Source of the DNA: Novosphingobium sp. ZN18A2
GTDB taxonomy: Bacteria > Pseudomonadota > Alphaproteobacteria > Sphingomonadales > Sphingomonadaceae
Length of the DNA: 64,000 nt
Direction: 5' to 3'
NCBI RefSeq assembly: GCF_036784765.1
Contig: NZ_CP136651.1
Span: 682,001 to 746,000, forward strand
The position numbers were made by a program, and so were the translations under genes. How positions within the stretch are numbered: position 1 is the first letter of the stretch; each line of letters begins with the position of its first letter. The notes under the pieces are model-generated. The model ran no database searches. It was not told where the DNA came from and saw only the letters and a list, made by a program, of their open reading frames with translations. Shown piece after piece: positions 26,855 to 34,427 of the stretch.

Positions 26855-27612
26855 TGCCCGATGATTCCGGGGACGGGACCGGGAACGGGCCGCGCCCTTT
26901 GCCGCTTGGGCGGATAGCGCAGCGCGCCGGTGGGATCGGACAGACGCCCCTTGTCGAGCCGCATGATCAGCGATTCGGGCATCTGGCGGATCAGGTGGAC
27001 GTCGTGCGTGGCAACCACGACCGTCGTGCCCAGCCGGTTCAGTGCTTCGAACAGCCGCATCAGCTTTATCGCCATGTCGGGATCGACGTTGCCGGTCGGC
27101 TCGTCCGCCACCAGCATGTCTGGCCGGCCGATCACCGCGCGGGCAATGGCCACGCGCTGCTGCTCTCCGCCCGAAAGCGTCGCCGGGCGCGCGTGCTGGC
27201 GGTCGGCCAGGCCCACCCAGTCGAGCATATCGGTCACCGGTCCGGTAATCTCGCGCTCGGGCACACCGGCCACGCGCAGCGGCAGCGCCACGTTATCGTA
27301 GGCGGAAAGGTGCTGGACCAGCCGGAAGTCCTGGAACACGACGCCAAGACGGCGGCGAAAGCCGGGCAGGCGTTCACGCGGAAGGGTGATCGCATCGGTG
27401 CCGAACATCCGGATCAACCCGCGCGACGGGCGCTGCGCCAGGTAGAGCAGCTTCAGCAGGCTGGTCTTTCCCGCGCCGCTGGCGCCGGTCAGGAAATAGA
27501 AGCTGCCGGGGAACAGCGTAAACGAAATGTCGGTCAGCACTTCCTTTCCCGTGCCGTAACGCAGCCCGACATTGTCGAACTGGACGATCTCTGCATCGGC
27601 GGCTTGGTTCAT
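26851..27612 (-). CDS. ftsE: Cell division ATP-binding protein FtsE
   Basis: A 253-residue ABC ATPase starting at ATG 27612. Walker A is TGASGAGKTSLLKLLY, the signature is TLSGGEQQRVAIARAVIG, Walker B is MLVADEPTGNVD and the H-loop is ATHDVHLIRQMP. Together with FtsX it forms the septal ABC complex. The last ~25 residues are a basic Pro/Arg extension (YPPKRQRARPVPGPVPG). It heads a five-gene overlapping chain and diverges from the zinc-ribbon gene across 162 bases. Confidence 0.93.
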   Translation of the reverse strand: MNQAADAEIVQFDNVGLRYGTGKEVLTDISFTLFPGSFYFLTGASGAGKTSLLKLLYLAQRPSRGLIRMFGTDAITLPRERLPGFRRRLGVVFQDFRLVQHLSAYDNVALPLRVAGVPEREITGPVTDMLDWVGLADRQHARPATLSGGEQQRVAIARAVIGRPDMLVADEPTGNVDPDMAIKLMRLFEALNRLGTTVVVATHDVHLIRQMPESLIMRLDKGRLSDPTGALRYPPKRQRARPVPGPVPGIIGQ

Positions 27613-27774
27613 GGCAGGCGTTGACGATCCACAGGTTCGCGGCACGGTGCGCGGGCTTCTTTGTAAGGCAACGGGCCTATACGCGGCAATCGATGTGGAA
27701 AAAAGGGCGTGGGAACGCGCAAGAGTGCGTTACGCTATTGTTTCGTGCGTAAACTGCGTGCTTTACCGTAAACC

Positions 27775-28713
27775 ATGATCATCGCGTGCCCTGCCTGTTC
27801 AACGCGCTATGTCGTGCCCGACACCGCGATTGGCGTGGAAGGGCGCACCGTGCGTTGCGCCAAGTGCCGGCATAGCTGGTTCCAGGCCGGCGCCGCGGCC
27901 GATGCCGTTCACGCGGCGTCAGAGGCGGAACCTGTGCCGCCGCCTGCGCCTCCTCCTCCGCCACCACCTCCCCCCCCTGTGCAGGAAGCACCCGAGACGC
28001 CCGCACCATCGGTTGCCGAACCACCGCCGCCGCCCGCGCCGTCGGTTGCGGTGGGGCAGGCTGCACCGCCAATCCGCACGACGGTCCGCTATGTCGACGA
28101 TTCGATCGACGAAAGCGAAGAGGCCCAGCTGTCTTCGTCTCCGCTACCTTCATCCGCGCTTCCGGCGGACCGTTCCGCTCCGGAAGCGGCGGCGGCCACG
28201 GTCAGCCGCCCAAGGGAAGAGGCATCGCAAGCGGAAGGGGACGAGCTTCCTTCGCGCTTCGATCACCAGCCGCCGTTCAAGCCGCGCCGCAACAAGGCGA
28301 AACTGTGGACCATCGGCGGTATCGTTTTCGCGGTCCTGGTGATCGTGCCCGTGGGCGCGGCCGCCTATTTCGGCCTTCCCGACTGGGCGCCGGTTACCCG
28401 CCCCGTGTTCGCGCCGGCCCAGCCCGACCTTTCGCTGTCGTTCCCGCGCAACAAGCAGGACAGGCGCACATTGCCCAACGGAACCGAATATTTTGGCGCC
28501 AGCGGCACGGTGACGAACGTGGGCAAGGCCGTGGCGCGCGTTCCCGCCCTGCTGATCGTGATGCGCGACGGTTCGGGCAAGATCGTCTATCGCTGCGACG
28601 TGGCGGCGCCTGACAAGGCGCTTTCACCGGGCGAAAGCGTGAATATCAACCAGGCCTGTCTCGACGTGCCGAAAGCCGCGAAGAAGGTGGAGATCGGCTG
28701 GAAGCCCAGTTAG
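27775..28713 (+). CDS. MJ0042-type zinc-ribbon membrane protein
   Basis: A 312-residue protein. The first 37 residues are an MJ0042-family zinc finger ([12 protein letters not shown] ... [11 protein letters not shown]), followed by a Pro-rich, low-complexity linker (residues about 55-170). A single membrane helix comes next ([21 protein letters not shown]), then a C-terminal DUF3426-like domain ([27 protein letters not shown]). It is common in alphaproteobacteria beside ftsEX; function is unknown, with a possible role in envelope regulation inferred from the neighbourhood. Confidence 0.85.
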   Translation: MIIACPACSTRYVVPDTAIGVEGRTVRCAKCRHSWFQAGAAADAVHAASEAEPVPPPAPPPPPPPPPPVQEAPETPAPSVAEPPPPPAPSVAVGQAAPPIRTTVRYVDDSIDESEEAQLSSSPLPSSALPADRSAPEAAAATVSRPREEASQAEGDELPSRFDHQPPFKPRRNKAKLWTIGGIVFAVLVIVPVGAAAYFGLPDWAPVTRPVFAPAQPDLSLSFPRNKQDRRTLPNGTEYFGASGTVTNVGKAVARVPALLIVMRDGSGKIVYRCDVAAPDKALSPGESVNINQACLDVPKAAKKVEIGWKPS

Positions 28714-28850
28714 GGCAGCGGGAACTCAGCCCATGCGGGCCGGACTTCGCTTGATGGCGGGCAATCGCGCAACTGCCGCTTCGCGCGCTGGCGATTGGTT
28801 GTTGCGCACCCCGAACCCCTTTGCTAAGGGCGCGCTCCTACCCAGCCCGG

Positions 28851-28868
28851 GGGCCGTTCGGCCCCCGT
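28851..28868. terminator. GC-rich hairpin upstream of tRNA-Leu
   Basis: GGGGGCC-GTTC-GGCCCCC forms a perfect 7-bp stem ending 7 bases before the tRNA and followed by GTCGATTTT. It could end transcription from the zinc-ribbon gene. A role in tRNA transcription cannot be excluded. Confidence 0.45.
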
Positions 28869-28875
28869 CGATTTT

Positions 28876-28962
28876 GCGGTCGTGGCGGAACTGGTAGACG
28901 CGCAACGTTGAGGTCGTTGTGGGCGAAAGCCCGTGGAAGTTCGAGTCTTCTCGACCGCACCA
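28876..28962 (+). tRNA. tRNA-Leu (anticodon GAG)
   Basis: An 87-base cloverleaf with encoded CCA. The acceptor stem GCGGTCG pairs with CGACCGC (28952-28958), the anticodon stem CAACG/CGTTG encloses loop TTGAGGT (anticodon GAG, reads CUC/CUU), there is a long class II variable arm (GGGCGAAAGCCC) and the T-arm contains GTTCGAGTC. Its 3' end begins the left border of the genomic island. Confidence 0.93.
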
Positions 28963-28999
28963 ATCAGTCCATAAATGAACCTGATTTTCGCCTTCGGGC
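28956..28999. repeat. Left attachment-site candidate (attL) of the island
   Basis: It starts in the last three acceptor-stem bases of tRNA-Leu (28956-28958) with CGCACCAATCA (28956-28966), continues with 7 unmatched bases and ends with a 26-base block starting AATGAACCTGATTTTCGCCT (from 28974) that is identical to 58128-58153. The recombinase gene ends 178 bases further on. Confidence 0.7.
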
Positions 29000-29177
29000 A
29001 CCGGCTTCGTGCGAAGTCGCGCAGTTCTGCGGGCTTTGGGCTGCCGATTGTTGAACGGTGCAGACAGAGACTGACCCCAGAGCCGGCGAACCGGCAAGAA
29101 ATTGGCCGGATTCTCTGTTTCAAAGAACCCGGCTTCACCTCTAGAAAATGTAATTTGAGAGCCTGCTGAGAAGCCGC

Positions 29178-30815
29178 TCAGTTTACGTAACCAAGCATTC
29201 GTTCCTGGTCGGCCCATTCGACCGGAATGTCAGAACGCAGGAGCGCCTTGCGCGTAAGGGATGCTGGCTGGGTGCCTGTGACAATGGACTCGACGATCCT
29301 GGGGCAAAGCCAGCTGATGCGCAGCAGCTTCGCCATCTGCGTTCGGCAGCGGCCTTTCTGCTTTGCGAGCTGGTTGATCGACTGTCCCGGTGAAGCCAGA
29401 ACCAACTTCTGAACCTCGAACGCATCGGCGAGCAGGCGGATCAGTTTCGGGTCGGGTCGCGTCCCGTCGGGCGATGCATCGATCCTGAGCTTTGCCTCGC
29501 GGAACGGCTTGCGGGCGGGGAGCGGAATACGCCAGCGCAAGGTGTCAGTTGCGTCGAGGCCAAGTACATCGGGTTGCAGCTGGACATCGATTCGGTCGTT
29601 GCCGATGCGCATCGAGGCGATCAGTGATCGCACCGTATCGTCGCGAGAGGATTTTGTGCCGAGCTGGACCGCCAGCAGGTGCGCTTTGGCGAACAGGGTG
29701 CGAAGGCCACTCGCCTCATCGATTGTAGTAATCCTGCGCAGCGCATGCTCGTCATCCAGCAGGGCCGTAAGGTGATCAACCACGTGCATCTCGAGTGCAC
29801 TGCGCCGGAAGCGGGTCGATGGCGGATCTGCAGGGCGAGCAAGATCCTTTCGGGTCTCATAGTAGCTGTAGCGTCGGGTGCCCTTCGATCCATACGTCGG
29901 AACCATTGGCCTGCTCTCGGGGTCAGTCAGAAATCCCCGCAGCATGGCATGCTGCGGATTATTGGTTGGCCGCCTGCGCGGCGGAGCCTTCTCGGCAAGG
30001 CGCATTTGCACGCGTTCCCACAGGTCTTCGTCGACGATCGCCTCGTGCTCGCCGGGATACACCTTGCCCTTGTGCACAATCATGCCGCGGTAGACGGGGT
30101 TCTTGAGGAGGTATAACAAACTCCCGCGGCGGAACGGAATGCCGCCGCGATGCGGCCCGCTGACACGGTGCTGGATCTTGGTGACGATGCCTTCGTCCTC
30201 CAGCTGGGCGAACAGCTGGTTGGCTGATGTGGAGTCGACGTAGCGCCGCATGATAATGCGGACCCGTTCTGCCTCTTCGGCCACCGGCACCAGCTTGCGA
30301 TCGATGACCTGGTAGCCCAGCGGCACGGGCCCGCCCATCCACAGTCCCTTCTTCTTCGAGGCGGCGATCTTGTCGCGAATGCGCTCGCCGGTGACCTCGC
30401 GCTCGAACTGGGCGAAGGACAGGAGGACGTTGAGTGTGAGGCGTCCCATGCTGGTCGTGGTGTTGAACGCCTGCGTCACCGAGACGAAGCTGGCTTCCTG
30501 TGCATCGAGCCGCTCGACGATCTTGGCAAAATCGGAAAGTGCACGGGTCAGCCGATCGACCTTGTAGACGACGATGACATCGACGAGGCCCGCATCGACA
30601 TCGGCGAGCAGCGTCTTCAATCCCGGTCGTTCCATGTTGCCGCCCGAGAAGCCGCCGTCGTCGTAGCGATCGGGAACCAGTGTCCAGCCTTCGTGGCGCT
30701 GGCTCAGTATGTAGGCTTCGCACGCCTCGCGCTGGGCATCGAGGCTGTTGAACTCCTGCTCGAGCCCGTCCTCGGTCGACTTGCGGGTATAGACCGCGCA
30801 GCGCAGCGTCTTCAT
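29178..30815 (-). CDS. Large serine recombinase (site-specific integrase)
   Basis: A 545-residue recombinase. The N-terminal resolvase catalytic domain has YTRKS with catalytic Ser13, DDGGFSGGNMERPGLKTLL, DVIVVYKVDRLTRALSDFA and SFAQFEREVTGERIRDKI. A recombinase domain follows (GPVPLGYQVIDRKLV ... LLYLLKNPVYRGMIVHKGK), then a zinc-ribbon-like and C-terminal DNA-binding region with an HTH-like AKQKGRCRTQMAKLLRISWL. It should catalyse integration or excision of the island beside attL. Its start overlaps the DUF2924 stop (ATGA), so it is coupled to the two small genes before it. Confidence 0.92.
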   Translation of the reverse strand: MKTLRCAVYTRKSTEDGLEQEFNSLDAQREACEAYILSQRHEGWTLVPDRYDDGGFSGGNMERPGLKTLLADVDAGLVDVIVVYKVDRLTRALSDFAKIVERLDAQEASFVSVTQAFNTTTSMGRLTLNVLLSFAQFEREVTGERIRDKIAASKKKGLWMGGPVPLGYQVIDRKLVPVAEEAERVRIIMRRYVDSTSANQLFAQLEDEGIVTKIQHRVSGPHRGGIPFRRGSLLYLLKNPVYRGMIVHKGKVYPGEHEAIVDEDLWERVQMRLAEKAPPRRRPTNNPQHAMLRGFLTDPESRPMVPTYGSKGTRRYSYYETRKDLARPADPPSTRFRRSALEMHVVDHLTALLDDEHALRRITTIDEASGLRTLFAKAHLLAVQLGTKSSRDDTVRSLIASMRIGNDRIDVQLQPDVLGLDATDTLRWRIPLPARKPFREAKLRIDASPDGTRPDPKLIRLLADAFEVQKLVLASPGQSINQLAKQKGRCRTQMAKLLRISWLCPRIVESIVTGTQPASLTRKALLRSDIPVEWADQERMLGYVN

Positions 30816-31234
30816 CCCGACAGACCGAAGAAGCGTGGACCGTTCCAGTGGCCGCCGGTGATGGCCCGTGCAACAGCGGTCAGCGACTTCCAGTGCTTCC
30901 CGTTGTACTCGAACCCGTCATCCAGCACGACCACGGTGTGACCGACCCCATGCCAGTCGCGCACGAGCCGTGTCCCTGGAGTGAGCTTGCGGGGAAGGGG
31001 AGCCTTGTTCGCCGCGTCATCATCTGATGACGCGACGCGTCGCAGAAGTGAACGTGTCGAGCGGTTCAGCCCGCCGAGGCGCTGCTCCTGCAGCTTGTAG
31101 CCGAGACCAAGCCGCAGCAGGTCGGGTGACACGGCCGGAGCAGGCGCGCCATAGCGGCGCACCCACTCCGCCCTCAGCGCATCAGGCGACAGGTCTGCCA
31201 GTCGGGCGAGCGTGAGATAGGCTCTTCTTGCCAT
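30812..31234 (-). CDS. DUF2924 protein
   Basis: A 140-residue protein starting at ATG 31234, overlapping the DUF3489 stop (TGATG). It carries LADLSPDALRAEWVRRYG and LLRLGLGYKLQEQRLGGL in the first half, and the C-terminal beta-rich LTPGTRLVRDWHGVGHTVVV, FEYNGKHWKSLTAVARAITG of DUF2924. That last part looks like a small DNA-binding or structural module. The family recurs between DUF3489 and serine recombinase genes, so a role as recombination directionality or accessory factor is a fair guess, not demonstrated here. Confidence 0.85.
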   Translation of the reverse strand: MARRAYLTLARLADLSPDALRAEWVRRYGAPAPAVSPDLLRLGLGYKLQEQRLGGLNRSTRSLLRRVASSDDDAANKAPLPRKLTPGTRLVRDWHGVGHTVVVLDDGFEYNGKHWKSLTAVARAITGGHWNGPRFFGLSG

Positions 31235-31596
31235 CAGGCTGCACTGCCTTCTGTTGGCGTGCTCTGCTTGTCCTGCACCATCCTGTAGATGGACGTGCCG
31301 TCCTCGTGCTTCTCGCGCTTGATGGTCTTTCCCTTCTTGCGCAGGCCGGTGAGGAAGGCACGGCAGGTGTGGGGCAGCCAGCCGGTTGCCTCGCACATGG
31401 CGTCGAGTGTCGTGCCGCCCGTATGTGCGAGCAGGGCCTCGACCGATGCAGCCTTGGTCTGCGGCCTGGCTGACGGCTCAGAGGTGGCTGTAGAGGACTG
31501 CGGCGCGCTTGCCTGGTTGGTCGCTGCTCCTTCGGGTTCACGGGCCATGCGGCGCGGGCGGCGGCTTACGGGCTTGGTCTTCGTGGTATCGGACAT
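31234..31596 (-). CDS. DUF3489 protein
   Basis: A 120-residue protein starting at ATG 31596 with GGAGAA upstream. The first 50 residues are low-complexity and basic (SRRPRRMAREPEG and Ser/Thr/Ala-rich). The rest is a winged-helix-like domain: KAASVEALLAHTGGTTLDAM, CEATGWLPHTCRAFLTGLRK, KGKTIKREKHEDGTSIYRM. That pattern (HTGGxTLxxMxxATGWxxHxxRxxLxG) is DUF3489, likely DNA-binding. It leads a three-gene coupled row with DUF2924 and the recombinase. Confidence 0.85.
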   Translation of the reverse strand: MSDTTKTKPVSRRPRRMAREPEGAATNQASAPQSSTATSEPSARPQTKAASVEALLAHTGGTTLDAMCEATGWLPHTCRAFLTGLRKKGKTIKREKHEDGTSIYRMVQDKQSTPTEGSAA

Positions 31597-31828
31597 AGGG
31601 TGGTTCTCCGTTCCGGGAGCAGCACCATGCTGCTCCCACCACCCGAAGCCCCGCCGGTTGCGCCGGTCAGGGCGGCGGCCCGTCATCCGGACCGCGATTC
31701 ATGTCCATGACCAATGCTCAGGTCCGCGACGAAGTCCAATGGAATGTCCGCTTGGTCGGACACTCCGGAACGGCAGGTTAGGAGCCTTGGTGGCGGAAAG
31801 CTGTCACTAGATCCCGCGTTCGCGCTAA

Positions 31829-32236
31829 TCAGCCGCGCCGGAAGAACCTGGCTACTCGTTCAATCCAGTCACCGATCCTTTGTGCCCAAGATGTCTGTTG
31901 ATAGGGTTTGAGATCATTGCGGCGAACTGCCTCGATCTCGGATTGCGAAAAGCTTCGGGCCCAGTGAACCCTGCCTTCAGTCAGAACGTAGTGGGATCTG
32001 CAGTCTAGATTCCAGTTCCCCACTGAGGGGTGCAGGGATGGTCGATCGTCGGTGCCAGTTAGGTCCCATTCGATGTCGTTCAGGGGGGTCATGACACGTT
32101 GGCCACATCCGCACGCGCAGAGGTGATGGGCTCGTGTTCCCTTCTGGTTGACGTAAAGCGTGCCGACTTCGAGGCGCTCGGGAATCGGACCGCGCGACAC
32201 CACGAAGGTTTCGATACGACGAGAGGGTTCATTCAC
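31829..32236 (-). CDS. DUF6527 protein of the ubiquitin-like operon
   Basis: A 135-residue protein. The GTG at 32236 is chosen because it overlaps the E1 gene end (GTGAATGA); no better start exists. The core has HHLCACGCGQRVMTPL (Cys40, 42, 44), RPSLHPSVGNWNLDCRSHYV (Cys79, His82) and LTEGRVHWA, which match what I know of DUF6527. The cysteines and histidine could form a zinc site. The family occurs with multiubiquitin and ThiF genes, and I recall it being linked to bacterial ubiquitin-like (Bub) operons as a candidate peptidase acting on the conjugate. That role is recall plus context, not shown by this sequence. Confidence 0.8.
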   Translation of the reverse strand: MNEPSRRIETFVVSRGPIPERLEVGTLYVNQKGTRAHHLCACGCGQRVMTPLNDIEWDLTGTDDRPSLHPSVGNWNLDCRSHYVLTEGRVHWARSFSQSEIEAVRRNDLKPYQQTSWAQRIGDWIERVARFFRRG

Positions 32237-33413
32237 GGTCGAGCTGCATGGTGGAGATGGTGAGCGTGGCCTGGGAGGTGGAATGCCCACCAGCGTAATA
32301 GCCCCGATACTTCTTGTACATGAGTACGGCCATAGCCGCGTTTAGGGCGTTTAGCTCTACCGTCTGGATGTTCTTCTGGTACTCGTCGGGAATGTCGATC
32401 AGATTGTCGCCGATCACCTCGGCAATCACGTCGGCAGAACTAGCCGTGTCGAGAAGAGTCGTATCCACCATGCCTGTGAGGCCCGGATTGCCGTGGTGCA
32501 GTCCCATACCGACAATCACAACTGGGATTTCGTGCGCGAGGAGTAGTTTGGCGATCTCTCGGCGGGCGGCGATCTTGTCGACGGCGAGGAATGCGAAGGT
32601 CACGCCATCAAGAAGATCCCACGACCTGCCATCAAGCTTTTCCTCGATCGCCTTCGTACCCTTATGCCAGTTGGCATAGCGCTGCTCGATCACTCGAACT
32701 TTCGGCTGCCCGAGTTCTTCGCGATGGGTCGCACCAGGGATGCGGAACGCATTGTGGATATCGAACGCGTCGAAATCGTAAAGGCGGATCGCTTTGACCC
32801 GCGTCTTTGAAATCAGATCAAAGATGTACGATCCAGTTCCACCAGCGCCAATGATCGCGACTGTGTCTTCGGCAAGGAGCCTGTCTAGCTCACTGAGGTT
32901 CGCGCGAGCCGAGTTCATATCATCAAACGGGAACGGGCAATCCTCGTCAACCTGTCCGATGTCAGCGAAGGGTGCCACCTTGAACCGGGGATGCTTCGCC
33001 TCGGCAGGTCCGGAGACATAGAAAGCATACTCCGTGAACTTCTCTTCGAGGCTAACATATTCGCGCTTGGCCCCGTCATCGCCTAGCGGCTTCCACGACC
33101 AGTAGAACGACGAGGACTTGCCATCAAAAAGCGGAACCACGCTCGCCCCATTTCCGCTGAACAGGATACGCCCCTCATGATCGTAGGGTTGGTCGCCGAT
33201 GAAATACATTTGGTGGTTCATCGGCTGGGTACGCGCTTGACCATCTGCGTCCTGGTTAATGGTATCGACCATCAGCCCGGTACGCGGTTCGCCAGAAGCG
33301 TCGAGATATGGAACTGGCATGACCAGGTAAGGACCGCGTCGGTAGAGCGCGAACCCCGCATCAAGCAGCCGTTGGATGCTGCCATCCTCTGACGAAGGTA
33401 ACTTCTGCATCAT
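32229..33413 (-). CDS. E1-like ThiF-family adenylyltransferase
   Basis: A 394-residue protein with AAGAAGG six bases before the start. Residues 1-160 are an N-terminal domain unlike ThiF (probably DUF6791). Residues 183-390 are a ThiF/E1 adenylation fold: VAIIGAGGTGSYIFDLI (nucleotide loop at 189-195), LYDFDAFDIHNAFR with the conserved Asp/Asn/Arg, QPKVRV lysine and FLAVDKIAARREI. It should activate the ubiquitin-like protein encoded 17 bases upstream by C-terminal adenylation. Oddities: the only cysteine is Cys159 in EDCPFP, just before the adenylation domain; there is no CxxC zinc pair and no separate E2 gene nearby. Single-copy operon member, coupled to DUF6527. Confidence 0.88.
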   Translation of the reverse strand: MMQKLPSSEDGSIQRLLDAGFALYRRGPYLVMPVPYLDASGEPRTGLMVDTINQDADGQARTQPMNHQMYFIGDQPYDHEGRILFSGNGASVVPLFDGKSSSFYWSWKPLGDDGAKREYVSLEEKFTEYAFYVSGPAEAKHPRFKVAPFADIGQVDEDCPFPFDDMNSARANLSELDRLLAEDTVAIIGAGGTGSYIFDLISKTRVKAIRLYDFDAFDIHNAFRIPGATHREELGQPKVRVIEQRYANWHKGTKAIEEKLDGRSWDLLDGVTFAFLAVDKIAARREIAKLLLAHEIPVVIVGMGLHHGNPGLTGMVDTTLLDTASSADVIAEVIGDNLIDIPDEYQKNIQTVELNALNAAMAVLMYKKYRGYYAGGHSTSQATLTISTMQLDRE

Positions 33414-33430
33414 CCCGTACCTTCTTGATG

Positions 33431-33700
33431 TCAGGACTGGCCAGTGCCGGTCACGGTGAAATCCATGCCTTCGACAACCTCGATCGAACCGCCCGGCTTG
33501 AGCTTGGCTGACGCGTTGCCGTGGCCGCGGTCGTATGAGATGCGGTACCCGTCTGCCGGGTTGGCGCCGACACCGAAAGCCAGCTTCACCAGTTCGTCGA
33601 ACGAGATTTTGCCCTTGGGAACGGTATGGGTCGTGTCATTGACTTCGATGTCGACAGTCTTTGCCGCCTTGCCGTCCGCTCCAGAGTTGTGATCGTTCAT
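33431..33700 (-). CDS. Ubiquitin-like protein (single multiubiquitin-family domain)
   Basis: An 89-residue beta-grasp candidate with AAGGAAAAAGGAA right before the ATG. After a short polar lead, residues 15-85 read TVDIEVNDTTHTVPKGKISF, DELVKLAFGVGANPADGYRI, then SYDRGHGN and KLKPGGSIEVVEGMDFTVTG, the pattern of the multiubiquitin family (PF14452) in a single copy. The C-terminus is TGTGQS: a Gly followed by two extra residues, so maturation by a peptidase would be needed if the Gly is conjugated. It sits between the DUF2188 gene and the E1 gene, whose start follows after 17 bases. Confidence 0.82.
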   Translation of the reverse strand: MNDHNSGADGKAAKTVDIEVNDTTHTVPKGKISFDELVKLAFGVGANPADGYRISYDRGHGNASAKLKPGGSIEVVEGMDFTVTGTGQS

Positions 33701-33739
33701 TTCCTTTTTCCTTTTCTAATCGGTGTGGTGTGGAATAGG

Positions 33740-33967
33740 TCACCCCTTCGGAGGAAAGGGATCGTTGCCGTAGGAATTCGAGTCGCGGATCCGACCATCG
33801 GGCCGATGGATCACGACTTCACCAGCGCCGCGAATCGCACGACCGCGAGCGGCATCGATCGCGCCTGATTGGGTCGTATGGGTGCTGGCCACCCGGCTGG
33901 CACCTTCGCGACGGGTCGCCCACGCACCGTTGTGGGGCACGACATGGATGCGCTTGCCATTGCTCAT
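33740..33967 (-). CDS. DUF2188 protein, first gene of the ubiquitin-like operon
   Basis: A 75-residue protein. ATG 33967 is preferred over the longer frame because AGAGG lies upstream and the domain starts at once: KRIHVVPHNGAWATRREGAS, TQSGAIDAARGRAIRGAGEV and VIHRPDGRIRDSNSYGNDPF, a clear DUF2188. Function unknown; the fold is small and often found in stress or phage-linked contexts. It is separated from the ubiquitin-like gene by 39 bases and leads the operon, next to the operator region at 34021-34112. Confidence 0.8.
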   Translation of the reverse strand: MSNGKRIHVVPHNGAWATRREGASRVASTHTTQSGAIDAARGRAIRGAGEVVIHRPDGRIRDSNSYGNDPFPPKG

Positions 33968-34020
33968 TGCTTCAACCTCTTTAAGGCGGGCTTGACCCGC
34001 TACAGTTCGTATGTCTATGT

Positions 34021-34112
34021 TGACGAACACGTCATTTTCTGTCACGGCGATCAACGATGACGCCTCAGCAGGCATTTGACGAAATCGTCATTAACTATAT
34101 ACGGAATCGTCA
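34021..34112. promoter_or_regulatory. Divergent promoter with TGACGA-type operators
   Basis: Three related 14-base sites lie in the gap between DUF2188 and the XRE gene: TGACGAACACGTCA (34021-34034), TGACGAAATCGTCA (34077-34090, perfect palindrome with AA centre) and a degenerate copy at 34099-34112 ending TCGTCA on the XRE start codon. For the XRE gene, TTGACG (34076-34081) and TATACG (34098-34103) are spaced 16, placing the transcript start near 34110 and suggesting a leaderless message. The first site lies 54 bases upstream of DUF2188, where a minus-strand promoter would be. Repressor binding at all three is inferred. Confidence 0.65.
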
Positions 34113-34426
34113 TGAACGAGTCAAGCTCGGAAACCGTGTTTGGCACGCGGCTCAAGGAAGCGCGCGAAAGGCAGGGGCTTAGCCAAGCCCAATTAGCGGA
34201 TCGCGCCGAGATGCAGCCATCCGCGATCGCTCACTTCGAGGCGAATCGTCGTAAACCCTCATTCGAAAATGTGCGCCGCCTGGCGACAGCACTCGGCGTA
34301 TCGTCTGATTACCTATTGGGTGTGCAAGCGACGGTCGCCTTCCGGAACGAGGACAAGCTCACCGCAGGCGACAGGGACTATATCCAAGGTCTGATCGACC
34401 GGTTAGCAGGAGCAGGTAAGCCCTGA
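34112..34426 (+). CDS. XRE-family helix-turn-helix repressor
   Basis: A 104-residue regulator. ATG 34112 is chosen over the longer frame because the HTH begins soon after: FGTRLKEARERQGLSQAQLA, DRAEMQPSAIAHFEANRRKP, SFENVRRLATALGVSSDYLL, a textbook XRE/Cro-CI domain. No ribosome site is seen, consistent with a leaderless transcript. The C-terminal ~35 residues are a short tail. It is followed 1 base later by the ImmA/IrrE protease gene. Such repressor-protease pairs (ImmR/ImmA, CapH/CapP, DdrO/IrrE) release target genes on DNA damage. The likely target is the divergent ubiquitin-like operon. Confidence 0.9.
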   Translation: MNESSSETVFGTRLKEARERQGLSQAQLADRAEMQPSAIAHFEANRRKPSFENVRRLATALGVSSDYLLGVQATVAFRNEDKLTAGDRDYIQGLIDRLAGAGKP

Positions 34427-34427
34427 G

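Noticed and set aside
28714-28875. Second tRNA gene upstream of tRNA-Leu
   Set aside because: The GGGGGCCGTTCGGCCCCC hairpin is only a stem-loop; no cloverleaf or anticodon arm can be drawn.
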